A program made the translations under genes and the position numbers. This document shows positions 31,871 to 40,108 of a DNA stretch of 48,265 nucleotides, piece after piece. The DNA lies in contig JADFDJ010000016.1 in assembly GCA_018262895.1 (NCBI GenBank), forward strand, positions 1-48,265, given 5' to 3'. Under the pieces are notes generated by a model. That model saw only the letters and a list, made by a program, of their open reading frames with translations. It did no database searches and was not told the DNA's origin. The stretch's first letter is position 1; each line of letters begins with the position of its first letter. This stretch comes from Methanomassiliicoccus sp. Its GTDB lineage: Archaea > Thermoplasmatota > Thermoplasmata > Methanomassiliicoccales > Methanomassiliicoccaceae.

Positions 31871-33781
31871 TCACTTCATGCGGATGGTCTCGAGGTTCAT
31901 GGGCGCCCGGGTCTCCACGTTGAACTTCTTGTAGATGGAGGACGCCAGGTCAGAGCACTTGTGCTCGTCGCCGTGCCCGATGATGATCCTCTCCGGCTTG
32001 GGGTCCAGGGAGGCGATGTAGGACATCAGCTGCCTCCGGTCGGAGTGACCGGAGAATCCCTCGGCGACCTCGACGTTGAGCCTGATCTTCACGGTGATAG
32101 GCTTCCCCCGCTCGCTGAGCTGCAGCTCGCTCCATCCCTTCTGGATCTTGTTCCCGAGCGTCCCCTCGGCCTGGTACCCGACGAATATGAGCGAGTTCTT
32201 CGGCTCGTCCGCCCAAGCCTTGAGGTACTCCAGGACAGGCCCGCCGTTCATCATGCCTCCCGTTGCCAGCACGATGCAGGGCTCTATATCGTGGCATATG
32301 CGCTCCCTCATCTCCGAGGTCTCCACCCTCTTGAATATGGGCGACAGGAAGGGGTTCTGCCCCATCTGGAAGATCTGGGTGCGCAGCTGGGAGTTGAGGT
32401 ACTCGGGATAAGCGGTGTGGATGGCCGTGGCCTCCCAGATCATGCCGTCAAGGTAGACCGGAACGTTGGGAAGCTTGCTGGTGCGCATCATCTCCTCGAG
32501 GACGAGCATGACCTCCTGAGAGCGGCCGACCGCGAACACCGGAATGAGGGCCTTTCCCCCGTTCTTCATGGTCCGCTCCACTATGTCCTTCAGGGCATTG
32601 CCCGCCTCCACCCTCGAGGGCTGTATGTCGCGGTAGCCTCCGTAGGTGGACTCGATGACCAGCGTCTCCAGGCGTGGGAACTTGTTGACCGTGGGGTTGA
32701 AGAGCCAGGTCCTCTCGAACTTCATGTCACCGGTGAACGCGATGTTGTACAGCCCGTCGCCGATGTGGAAGTGGCACACCGCGGAGCCGAGGATGTGGCC
32801 TGCGTTCTGGAACGTGAGCCTGATGTCCGGAGCGATGTCCGTGGTCTCACCGTACTTTAGGGGGATGCAGTGTGCCACCATCTCCCGGACGTGGGAAGAT
32901 TCGTAGGGCGCTTTCTTACCCTCTCCGAAGGAGACCTTGATGTAGTCCAGCTGCATGAGAGACATGAGGTCCCTGGTCGGAGGGGTGCAGTAGATGGGGC
33001 CGTCGTAACCGTACTTGAACAGCGCCGGCAGCAGGGCGCAGTGGTCCAGGTGGGCGTGGGTGATGACTATCGCGTCAAGGTTTTCCAGCGGCTGTATCTC
33101 GGGGGCGTTGAAGTAGGGTGTGGCGCCCTCCTTGTCCGAGGGGTCCACGCCGCAGTCGATCAGGACCTTGCTCTCCCTGGTGCTCAGCAGGGTGGCGCTC
33201 CTGCCGACCTCGCGGTAACCGCCGAGAGCGGTCATCCTGACCCAGGACTCCCCCTCTATCCGGGGGCGGGCCAGTCGCCTTCCCACCTTCTTCAGGAAGC
33301 TCTTGCGCTCGTCGGATATCTGCCGGAGGTAGTTGCGGATGTCAGAGACCGTCTTCGAAGGCAGGGGCGGGGCGCGCACGACCTTGGGGGCCCAGCCCAC
33401 CTCCTTCTTGATCTCGTTGAGGATGCTTCCATGCTTGCCTATGACCAGGCCGGGGGCGATGGCCTCGATGGTGACCTCCCCGGTATCGTCCTCGAAGTAG
33501 ATATCGGTGATCTGCGCGTCCTCGGGGATGATTTCCCGTATCCGCTTCTCCACCACCTCGGGATCGGCCAGCATTCCGGGGTCAGGGCGAATGGCTACCC
33601 TCCGCCTGAGACCCTGGGCCAGCTGCCTTACGATATCATTGTTGGAGGCGAACTTCTCCATGTCCCGGGTATATATCACTACCACTGGCCCCTCGAACTC
33701 GATGGCCGTGATGTTCACGTCGGAAGGAGCGATCTTCCGTATCTGTTCCTTTGCATCCTCTAAAACTCGATCAGCGCTCAT
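31871..33781 (-). CDS. aCPSF1: aCPSF1 / FttA, KH-domain beta-CASP ribonuclease, transcription terminator
   Basis: This nuclease is the archaeal homologue of eukaryotic CPSF73 and terminates transcription at T-rich 3' ends. The 636-residue length is standard. Two KH domains lie at the N terminus (about 1-70 and 75-145, with VIGKHGS at 113-119). The metallo-beta-lactamase core carries the HAHLDH zinc motif at 242-247, the later histidine in NAGHILGSAV, and TGDMKFE. The beta-CASP insert (GKALIPVFAVGRSQEVM) and final GFSGHSD and IIIGHGDEHK motifs are present, so it should be catalytically active. It converges with taw1 and is transcribed in the same direction as psmB, which is upstream with a 51 nt gap. 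Confidence 0.96.
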   Translation of the reverse strand: MSADRVLEDAKEQIRKIAPSDVNITAIEFEGPVVVIYTRDMEKFASNNDIVRQLAQGLRRRVAIRPDPGMLADPEVVEKRIREIIPEDAQITDIYFEDDTGEVTIEAIAPGLVIGKHGSILNEIKKEVGWAPKVVRAPPLPSKTVSDIRNYLRQISDERKSFLKKVGRRLARPRIEGESWVRMTALGGYREVGRSATLLSTRESKVLIDCGVDPSDKEGATPYFNAPEIQPLENLDAIVITHAHLDHCALLPALFKYGYDGPIYCTPPTRDLMSLMQLDYIKVSFGEGKKAPYESSHVREMVAHCIPLKYGETTDIAPDIRLTFQNAGHILGSAVCHFHIGDGLYNIAFTGDMKFERTWLFNPTVNKFPRLETLVIESTYGGYRDIQPSRVEAGNALKDIVERTMKNGGKALIPVFAVGRSQEVMLVLEEMMRTSKLPNVPVYLDGMIWEATAIHTAYPEYLNSQLRTQIFQMGQNPFLSPIFKRVETSEMRERICHDIEPCIVLATGGMMNGGPVLEYLKAWADEPKNSLIFVGYQAEGTLGNKIQKGWSELQLSERGKPITVKIRLNVEVAEGFSGHSDRRQLMSYIASLDPKPERIIIGHGDEHKCSDLASSIYKKFNVETRAPMNLETIRMK

Positions 33782-33832
33782 GAATTTTTCCAGCTTGGTT
33801 TATATTTATTTACAAAAGAAGTTAAAAGATGT

Positions 33833-34495
33833 TTAAGGGTGTTTGACGAAGCCGACCATCAGCTTCATCTTGGTCGCCCTCTCCATGGTCTCGTCCGGCG
33901 AGAGCTCGCGGAAACCATCCTTGTTGATGACGGCCACCGCATACCCGTCGCCGCTGGCGGAATCCCGCCTCATGGCGGCGTTCAGCGCCCTGATGGCCAG
34001 AGAGACGGCGTCGTCCTCGGACATGCCCTTCTTATAGTGGTCCTCCAGGACACCGTAGGCATAGGGGGACCCGGAGCCTACGGACACGTACTCATCTCGG
34101 ATGGAGCCTCCTGCGGCATCCAGTGAGTAGACATGGCCACCGTTGGTATCGATACCGCCGATGATCAGACCTACGTAGTAGAACCCGTATGAGCCTCCCC
34201 CACCCCTCATGATATTTGAGAGGAGGGTAGCAGCGGAGTTCACGGACATGGGTGCGCTCCTCTTAAGCTTGTAGAGCTCCACCTCCGCCTTTATGTACCT
34301 CGCGAGCAGCTGAGCGTCACCGACCAGACCGGCCACGGTCAGCCCGAGGTTGTTATCGATCTTGAACAGCTTACGGACGTCCTTGTGGGCGATCACATTG
34401 CCCATGGTTGCCCGGTGCTCGGTCGCTAGTACGACACCATCCTTGTAAACTATACCGATGGTGGTTGTGCCTGTTTTCAACTCGTCATTAGCCAT
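33833..34495 (-). CDS. psmB: proteasome beta subunit
   Basis: The catalytic subunit of the 20S proteasome. A short propeptide (MANDELKTG) is cut before T10, exposing the catalytic threonine of TTTIGIVYKDG. Lysine in ATEHRATMGN-downstream context and the conserved GSGSPYAYGVLE and RDSASGDGYAVAVI segments are present. Length after processing is about 211 residues, and the sequence is close to the Thermoplasma enzyme. Starts at 34501 and 34504 are also possible; 34495 gives a propeptide of normal length. A TATA-like TTTTAA at about 34518-34526 would place initiation just before 34495. Confidence 0.96.
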   Translation of the reverse strand: MANDELKTGTTTIGIVYKDGVVLATEHRATMGNVIAHKDVRKLFKIDNNLGLTVAGLVGDAQLLARYIKAEVELYKLKRSAPMSVNSAATLLSNIMRGGGGSYGFYYVGLIIGGIDTNGGHVYSLDAAGGSIRDEYVSVGSGSPYAYGVLEDHYKKGMSEDDAVSLAIRALNAAMRRDSASGDGYAVAVINKDGFRELSPDETMERATKMKLMVGFVKHP

Positions 34496-34592
34496 GACCA
34501 TCAATCCATAAAATTGGTTAAAAGATGGATTCTAACTTGTTGGCTAACAAATGATGGGAGCCGTATTTAAACTTTGCTTATCTGGCCTGATA

Positions 34593-34766
34593 ATGTCGAT
34601 ATCAGTGGGCGATACATATGCTGACGAAAAGCGCAGAGAGGATCGGACCTTGAGGGCCAGCCTGCCGATGGCATACGATGATGGACCGGCACCCCGCTTA
34701 CCTCTGGAACGATTTACGAAGCACATTGCCAGCCTCCGTCACAAAAGGTGTGATTCTAGACGTTAA
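34593..34766 (+). CDS. possible small basic protein, leaderless
   Basis: A 57-residue frame beginning MSISVGDTYADEKRRED. The TATA-like GTATTTAAA (34563-34571) is centred 26 bp before the ATG, as in the leaderless genes nearby. The product is rich in Arg and Lys (LERFTKHIASLRHKR) and soluble. No family is recognised. It lies in the gap between psmB and the DUF2085-like gene; the rest of that gap to 34924 holds another TATA-like TTTTAAAT at 34766-34773 with no supported gene. Confidence 0.35.
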   Translation: MSISVGDTYADEKRREDRTLRASLPMAYDDGPAPRLPLERFTKHIASLRHKRCDSRR

Positions 34767-34924
34767 TTTTAAATCGGTCGACAAAGGTGAAGAATGACGG
34801 GACAGGTAGCGTATAAGACCACTCCTGTGACACGCACTACACATACCGTGTGCTCCAAACTGGAAATGAGGGTGGCCTCGCGTCAGGACTTCCCGTGCCT
34901 GCCTGTCTCACAATTCCTTCCTTC

Positions 34925-35443
34925 TTACGAGCTTGTGCCGGAACCTAATTTTCTATCGGCCACGTGCCCCATGAGGTACGAGCTCCCTACTCCGCCCATG
35001 GCCCCGGTGATCATGCGCACCGCGTTGTTGGACTCGTATAGCCCTACTAGCTGCATCCCCCCGTCCAGGAGGATGGGGAGTACCAGCACGACGAACAGCC
35101 ATATACGGAATCCTGGGCGGAGCACAATGACCATGAGCATCCCCAGGGCCAGACCCAGGAAGATTCCCACATCCCGGGCGCAGAAGGGCATCTCGTTACC
35201 GTTCATCGTGAGCGAGCGGTCCAGCCTCTGATGGCAGTACACATCCCCGATGGCGTACACCGCCGCGGCCAGGGGGTTCATCTCTTCGATGCTGTCCATG
35301 TTGTCCAGGGAACCGGAGCGTCCGCTCAGGTCCGGCACGCTCCCCGCCGGCAAGGTCCAGGGCGCGATGAGAACCACCACGGCCCAGGCTGTGAAGGACA
35401 AAAGGACGGCCCTCTTGGCCCTGAAGGACAGATCGCGATGCAT
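34925..35443 (-). CDS. DUF2085-like membrane protein
   Basis: A 172-residue membrane protein with about four hydrophobic segments (about 12-30, 91-108, 112-130, 140-158). The family signature is seen as C70-H-Q-R73, R76-S77 and then PFCARD around C88, the conserved Cys/His/Arg set that may bind a metal between helices. Function of the family is unknown. It is divergent from the FmdE-like gene at 35530, with 86 bp between them. Confidence 0.8.
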   Translation of the reverse strand: MHRDLSFRAKRAVLLSFTAWAVVVLIAPWTLPAGSVPDLSGRSGSLDNMDSIEEMNPLAAAVYAIGDVYCHQRLDRSLTMNGNEMPFCARDVGIFLGLALGMLMVIVLRPGFRIWLFVVLVLPILLDGGMQLVGLYESNNAVRMITGAMGGVGSSYLMGHVADRKLGSGTSS

Positions 35444-35529
35444 CGACCCTCCATCCTCCTTAGGGAAATAATCGTTTCCCTCCTGCCTGGGAAAAGGGAC
35501 ATAAACGGGGACGGTGCATTCCTGGGAAC

Positions 35530-35952
35530 ATGATCCCGCTCCCCGACGATATGATCGCGCTCAAACGTTTCCACGGCCACCTTGGCCCATATGCGGTCCT
35601 GGGATTCCGCATGGGCCAGCTGGCACGCCGCCGCTTCACCCAGCGTATCTACGCCCGTGTCCACAGCGGCACCGAGAGGCCCCTGTCATGCCTTGCCGAT
35701 GGAATCCAGATGTCATCATGCTGCACCCTCGGCAAGAACAACATCACCCTCCTGGAGGACAGGCAGGCCTGGTCGGAGTTCTCTGACGGTACGGGGCACC
35801 TGGACATCCGGGTCCGACCAGAGCACATAGGGGACATATCAGCACGTTGCCATCATCATAACGAGGAGGAGATGGCCATGCATTTCTACTCCCTCCCGGA
35901 CGACGAGCTGTTCGTCGTCACATCAGACCGATCAGCCCCGTTCGGCAGATGA
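35530..35952 (+). CDS. FmdE-family protein (short form)
   Basis: A 140-residue protein of the FmdE family, named after genes found next to molybdenum formylmethanofuran dehydrogenase. Conserved features are H15 and H17 in FHGHLGPYAVLG, and C54-x2-D57-G58-x-Q60 with C64/C65 in CLADGIQMSSCCTLGKNNI. These cysteine and histidine residues probably bind a metal or cofactor. The C-terminal zinc ribbon of longer members is absent. A histidine-rich CHHHNEEEM segment is notable. It is not in an fmd/fwd operon here. Its 3' end overlaps the converging platform-protein gene by 35 bp. Confidence 0.88.
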   Translation: MIPLPDDMIALKRFHGHLGPYAVLGFRMGQLARRRFTQRIYARVHSGTERPLSCLADGIQMSSCCTLGKNNITLLEDRQAWSEFSDGTGHLDIRVRPEHIGDISARCHHHNEEEMAMHFYSLPDDELFVVTSDRSAPFGR

Positions 35953-37627
35953 CGGAGACCACGACGAAGGTGAGGAATGCTACCGGGGTGCGTGTCGCGT
36001 AGCAGTGCAACACGCCCTTCCAGCTCCTCTCGCCCATGATGAGCACGGTGAAGAAGGATACCAGCAGGGACAGCTCCCCAATGTAAAGCCCGGTCACCAG
36101 CTCAAGGTCTGCGGCCACGCCGTCCATGGAACCGGCGCTCCTCCCTATCAGGGAGAACAGGGCTCCCGTGACCCCCAGGACCATGGGAGCGAAGAACGTT
36201 CCCGTGGACCGCATCATGTCCACTACGCCCCGTAGCCTCTCCTCCACCCTGGCCTGGCAGCCGCGAAGGTCCGACAGCATCTGCGCCAGGTGCAGGGCGA
36301 TCTGGCCGGCATAAACAGGGTCCCTGCGGGCGCATTGAAGGACTGTGGCGTAGGCGTTCTCCGCTACCGGCGACGCCGCCCTCAATACACCGTCTTCGAC
36401 AAGTAGGTCCTCCAGCTTTCTCCCTGTGAGGCGATGCCGGTAGAGCAGGGATGTGATAATATCGACGAACGTCCCCTCCCTCATGTTGAGGGCCACGCTC
36501 TCCAGCGCGCGCTCGGCGGTGCTACCGGAGACCATGCGGTTCCCTGCCTGAAAGAGGGCCGCCGTAGCCTCCTTCTCGAGCCGCCCCTTGATCTTTTGAG
36601 CGGAGGAGTAGGAGCGAAGCTTCCAGTAGAGGAAGGGGCAGGGCGTGAGCACCGCCGCCCCGGATATGGCCAGTGGCCCCATGTGGAGCAGTACGGCAGC
36701 GGTAACGGCGGTCATCCAAACAAGCAGGAGATGCGGCGGGAAAAGGCTCCGCACATCCTCCCCGCCGCTCACCATCCCCAGGGGGTTTCGGGACAGGATG
36801 CTCCAGGCATAGATGATCGCTGATGCCGGGATAACCACCAGGAGTATGAACGTCAGGTAGTGGAAGGGGACGGCGGTGGATGCTGCTTCCATGCTCATCG
36901 AGGTCCCCAGCGATAGCAATGGAAGCAGCGAGAACATCATGATGGGTAGCAAGGTGCCCAGGGAGAACAGCACCATGGTGGGCATGGTCAGGGAGGATAT
37001 GTAATGGTCGACAGCGTCCCGGATGCCGGCCAAGGCCACCGCGTTGGCCTTGTCCAGCAGGCGGTCCATGCCCTCCTTGGTGCGCTCGCAGGTGGCGGAG
37101 ATCACGAGGTGCAGCGACTGCCTCAGGGAATCATTGGCACGCGAGAGCGTGGCCGACAGGTCGTCGAGGGCCTCGTTCAGCGAGCCCTCGGCCCGGGTCA
37201 CGTTGGCCCACAGCGCCTCCTTCAGCCGCTGCGCGAGAACCCCCTCTCCCCGCTCCGCGGCGAAGGTCACCGCCTGCTCCAGAGAGGGGCGCACCTGCAT
37301 GCTCATGGTCATGCAGCCGATGATGGACGGTGACTCCCGGAGCATCCTCCTCTCCTCGGCCTGAGCGTAACTCTCGGGGGAGTTGAGGTACAACGAGGAG
37401 AGTATGATAGGAATCAGCAGGGCAGGGACGAGACCATAGGCGGCTGCTCCCGCTCCCAGCGTTAGGAACATGGCGCCAAAGGACGCCAGAGCCACGATCG
37501 AGGAGATGATGAAGAGGTTCCACCCTCCCTTGGCGAGCACCCCCTCCTCTACCTCATTGCGGAGCATCCAGCGGGCACCGGCGGCGCTCCTCCTTGCATG
37601 CATCAGCCTAGAGAACGACGGAGGCAC
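35918..37627 (-). CDS. type IV pilus/Tad-like membrane platform protein (T2SSF, duplicated)
   Basis: A 569-residue homologue of TadC/PilC/ArlJ with two T2SSF units. Membrane pairs lie at about 38-75 and 215-275, and again at about 300-335 and 480-565; cytoplasmic helical bundles at about 90-205 and 345-470 carry the T2SSF pattern (SIIGCMTMSMQVRPSLEQAV and LFQAGNRMVSGSTAERAL). The GTG at 37627 is the first usable start, 58 nt after the ATPase stop. The frame is open for 24 codons farther up without a start codon, reading plausible protein. It is distinct from ArlJ and pairs with the ATPase upstream, so it belongs to a second pilus or secretion system. Confidence 0.88.
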   Translation of the reverse strand: MPPSFSRLMHARRSAAGARWMLRNEVEEGVLAKGGWNLFIISSIVALASFGAMFLTLGAGAAAYGLVPALLIPIILSSLYLNSPESYAQAEERRMLRESPSIIGCMTMSMQVRPSLEQAVTFAAERGEGVLAQRLKEALWANVTRAEGSLNEALDDLSATLSRANDSLRQSLHLVISATCERTKEGMDRLLDKANAVALAGIRDAVDHYISSLTMPTMVLFSLGTLLPIMMFSLLPLLSLGTSMSMEAASTAVPFHYLTFILLVVIPASAIIYAWSILSRNPLGMVSGGEDVRSLFPPHLLLVWMTAVTAAVLLHMGPLAISGAAVLTPCPFLYWKLRSYSSAQKIKGRLEKEATAALFQAGNRMVSGSTAERALESVALNMREGTFVDIITSLLYRHRLTGRKLEDLLVEDGVLRAASPVAENAYATVLQCARRDPVYAGQIALHLAQMLSDLRGCQARVEERLRGVVDMMRSTGTFFAPMVLGVTGALFSLIGRSAGSMDGVAADLELVTGLYIGELSLLVSFFTVLIMGERSWKGVLHCYATRTPVAFLTFVVVSVICRTGLIGLM

Positions 37628-37685
37628 AGGGACCTTCGGGAACAGGGACGGAAGCCCTGTGAACAGCGCTTCGTGCAGAGGCGTA

Positions 37686-39413
37686 TCAACACCTCCCTTT
37701 CACGAGAGAGCGGAAGTCGTCCACCATCGCTCCGTAGTCCCTCTCCCCCGAATCGATGCGCTCCCAGAAGAAGCGGTTGCACCGCAGCACCCACTCCGGC
37801 TCCAGGAATTGCGGGTTACACGAGGCTGCGGCGTCGAGGAGAACCTGGCGCATGTCCGTCCGAGCCTGGATGTTGGCGATGGCCTCGTCCATGGTCATGT
37901 TCCAGGAGGCGGCGATGCGGCGTACGACCGTGGAACCGCTCACTATGGCCCCAGATGCCGCTCCCTCTCCTGCCAGCAGGTTGTGGAACTGTGCGGCATC
38001 GTTGTGGCGGTGGCACTCGGAGATCTCCACCAGGCGGCGGACGGAGAGCGATGACCCCCCCGGCCGGAACAGCCCCATGGTGAGGACCAGGTCCGTGGCC
38101 AGGAAAGCCTCCCTGGGTATGCCCATGTCATGAACGACCCGCTCGTAAACCGAGCTTGCGGATTCCCCATGTATCGTTCCCAGGACCGATGACCCTGCCT
38201 TTCCGGTGCGCATGCTCTGGTAAAGGGTCTGAGCCTCCTTCCCCCGGACCTCGCCCAGGACTATGGCCGACTCCCCCAGGCGGAGAGATACCCTCAGGGC
38301 TTGATCCGCCATCTCCTCGTTGGTATGCTCCAGGCTGCTCTCCACGAACAGCGACTGGACCTTGTATCCCAAGGCCTGCATCTGCTGGATGGGGAGCTCG
38401 AGGGTGTCCTCGATGGTCAGGATACGCTGTGATAGGGGGAACTCGAACATCATCGCCGAAAGCAGGGAGGACTTCCCGGCCCCACGGGCCCCGCAGATGA
38501 GCATGGCGCTGCGCCCGTCTATCAGGAAGGACAGCAGGCCGGCCATGGATGCGTCGATGGAACCGTTGTGCGCCAGCTTCAGCAGGGTCCACGGCCTTCG
38601 CGAGTGCCTCCGCAGGGCCAGGGCCGTCCCTCCAGGGGACAGCGGTGGCCCGATGACCGTGGCCCGGGACTCGAAACCCTCGACATCGGTCTCCAACACC
38701 GGGAAGGCCTCGGAGAAAGGATGGCCGCTCGACTGCCTGAGCCTCGAGGCCACCTTGTCAACCTCATTGGGGGAGGCAGTTATGTTGGTGAGGCACCGAC
38801 GGACAGCATTGGTACCGTTGACGCCGTTGATGGTTATGTGCACGGGGTTCTCCGAGGACGGGGCGTCCACGTAGACGTCCTCTATGCGGTCGTCAGAGAG
38901 GAGGACCTCGAAGAGGCCGAGACCCACGGTGTAGCGGACCGCGACCTCTGACAAACGGGAGATGTTATCCTCCCTCTCCTCTATCCCCCGGCCCAAATCC
39001 AGCTGTCCCCCGGAGACCATGCTCCGCAGGAGCCTGGAGGAAGAGCTGTGGACATGCGCCCGGAGCTCTGCGGCGGAGGAGATCAGAGTAGGAGGAGGGA
39101 GGAAAGCTATCTTCTGGACGACCCGCGATAGAGCGGAGATCCACGTATCCGGAAGATCATACTCCCAGGGCCGCACATGGTAAAGGAGCCCTCCTCCCTG
39201 CTCCTGGGACACCACCTTCACCGCGGTACCGAGGACCATGTAGCTCTCCAGCACCCGGTGGTTCAGGGGCAGGTCCGAGGTGGTCCAGCAACCGGAGAAC
39301 CCCGGCCTCCTCTTGGCCCTCTCACGCAGCATCCCTGACAGCGCCCGGCTCAGGCCGCCTGCCTCTGGATCCCTGCTAACGCTGTGCGATCGCAGGACTA
39401 TCTTAGTGGTCAT
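37686..39413 (-). CDS. type II/IV secretion (pilus) ATPase
   Basis: A 575-residue assembly ATPase related to TadA/PilB and to ArlI but not part of the archaellum operon. Walker A is at 308-315 (GARGAGKS), the Asp-box in ILTIEDTLELP, Walker B in AIVLGEVRGKEA with E388 and R390, and the His-box at H415 in GTIHGES. An N-terminal domain of about 150 residues of unclear fold comes first. The start at 39413 overlaps the previous cysteine-rich gene by 11 bp. All catalytic residues are present. It should drive a pilus or Tad-like secretion filament together with the platform protein downstream. Confidence 0.92.
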   Translation of the reverse strand: MTTKIVLRSHSVSRDPEAGGLSRALSGMLRERAKRRPGFSGCWTTSDLPLNHRVLESYMVLGTAVKVVSQEQGGGLLYHVRPWEYDLPDTWISALSRVVQKIAFLPPPTLISSAAELRAHVHSSSSRLLRSMVSGGQLDLGRGIEEREDNISRLSEVAVRYTVGLGLFEVLLSDDRIEDVYVDAPSSENPVHITINGVNGTNAVRRCLTNITASPNEVDKVASRLRQSSGHPFSEAFPVLETDVEGFESRATVIGPPLSPGGTALALRRHSRRPWTLLKLAHNGSIDASMAGLLSFLIDGRSAMLICGARGAGKSSLLSAMMFEFPLSQRILTIEDTLELPIQQMQALGYKVQSLFVESSLEHTNEEMADQALRVSLRLGESAIVLGEVRGKEAQTLYQSMRTGKAGSSVLGTIHGESASSVYERVVHDMGIPREAFLATDLVLTMGLFRPGGSSLSVRRLVEISECHRHNDAAQFHNLLAGEGAASGAIVSGSTVVRRIAASWNMTMDEAIANIQARTDMRQVLLDAAASCNPQFLEPEWVLRCNRFFWERIDSGERDYGAMVDDFRSLVKGRC

Positions 39414-40005
39414 CGGAGCTCACCACGTTGACTAAGGTCCTGCTCATGGACGCCTCGGCCTCCTCCAGCAGGAGCCGGGCATGGTCGAGGTTGGTCCGGA
39501 GGTTGTGCACGCATTGCTCGCATGCCCGGCCATGCCCGCCCGAGGGGCGGGGGTTCCGGGTATCCAGCTCCGGGGCGGCGCGGGGAAGGGAATCGACCAC
39601 CCTGCTCACCACAAGGCGGGGGTTGGAGGAACAGGCGGAGCAGTCATCGAAGAGCCGGTCGAACCCCAACCCGTTGCAGAACCGCACGACATCGGCCACC
39701 TTGGACAGCATCTCCACGACGTCCCTTCCGTAGGATATGTGCCAGTCACGCACCAGCACGATCTCCCGGATGTTGGGCGGGTCGGCGGCCATGAGGCGTA
39801 GCACACCCTTGAGGCAGTGCTGGTCTGCCAGGCTCTGCGTCTGGCGGCAGCCTTGGCAATCGACCAAAAGGGTGCTCCCGTCCCTCTTCCCCGAGCAACC
39901 GGCCCGTCTGGGTTGAGGCCTCGTGGGCCGCGCCCTCTCCTTGAGCATAGTAAGAACGTTATTTCTCATGGTCCCGGCCCTAGGAGGCCTCGTGAGGATA
40001 TCCAT
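39403..40005 (-). CDS. cysteine-rich protein coupled to pilus ATPase
   Basis: A 200-residue protein with three cysteine groups: C50, C53, C64 (DCQGCR to QHC), C122 and C125 (DCSAC), and C162/C165 (CEQC). The first group in the context LLVDCQGC-x10-CLKGVL looks like a zinc-binding module. The pattern resembles the cysteine-rich N-terminal domain fused to some archaeal pilus ATPases; a split version here is inference. The gene overlaps the ATPase by 11 bp and the three genes run in one direction, so they form an operon. A weak TATA-like box lies about 30-38 bp before the start. Also possible is the ATG at 39969 (MRNNVLTML). Confidence 0.75.
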   Translation of the reverse strand: MDILTRPPRAGTMRNNVLTMLKERARPTRPQPRRAGCSGKRDGSTLLVDCQGCRQTQSLADQHCLKGVLRLMAADPPNIREIVLVRDWHISYGRDVVEMLSKVADVVRFCNGLGFDRLFDDCSACSSNPRLVVSRVVDSLPRAAPELDTRNPRPSGGHGRACEQCVHNLRTNLDHARLLLEEAEASMSRTLVNVVSSDDH

Positions 40006-40108
40006 GTTAACGCTACAATCAGGCTACATCGTTAACCTTAAAGCGACTGGCTTGGTCGGGGGAAGGGCTGCGAAAGGGATTAAATCCGGGCCCTTCCATT
40101 GAGCGAAC

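Noticed and set aside
34794-35231. 145-codon plus-strand frame with a TATA-like box and GGTGA before its ATG
   Set aside because: Most of it is antisense to the DUF2085-like gene; the product is Ser/Thr/Pro-rich without a recognisable domain. The upstream TATA-like box is noted as a finding instead.
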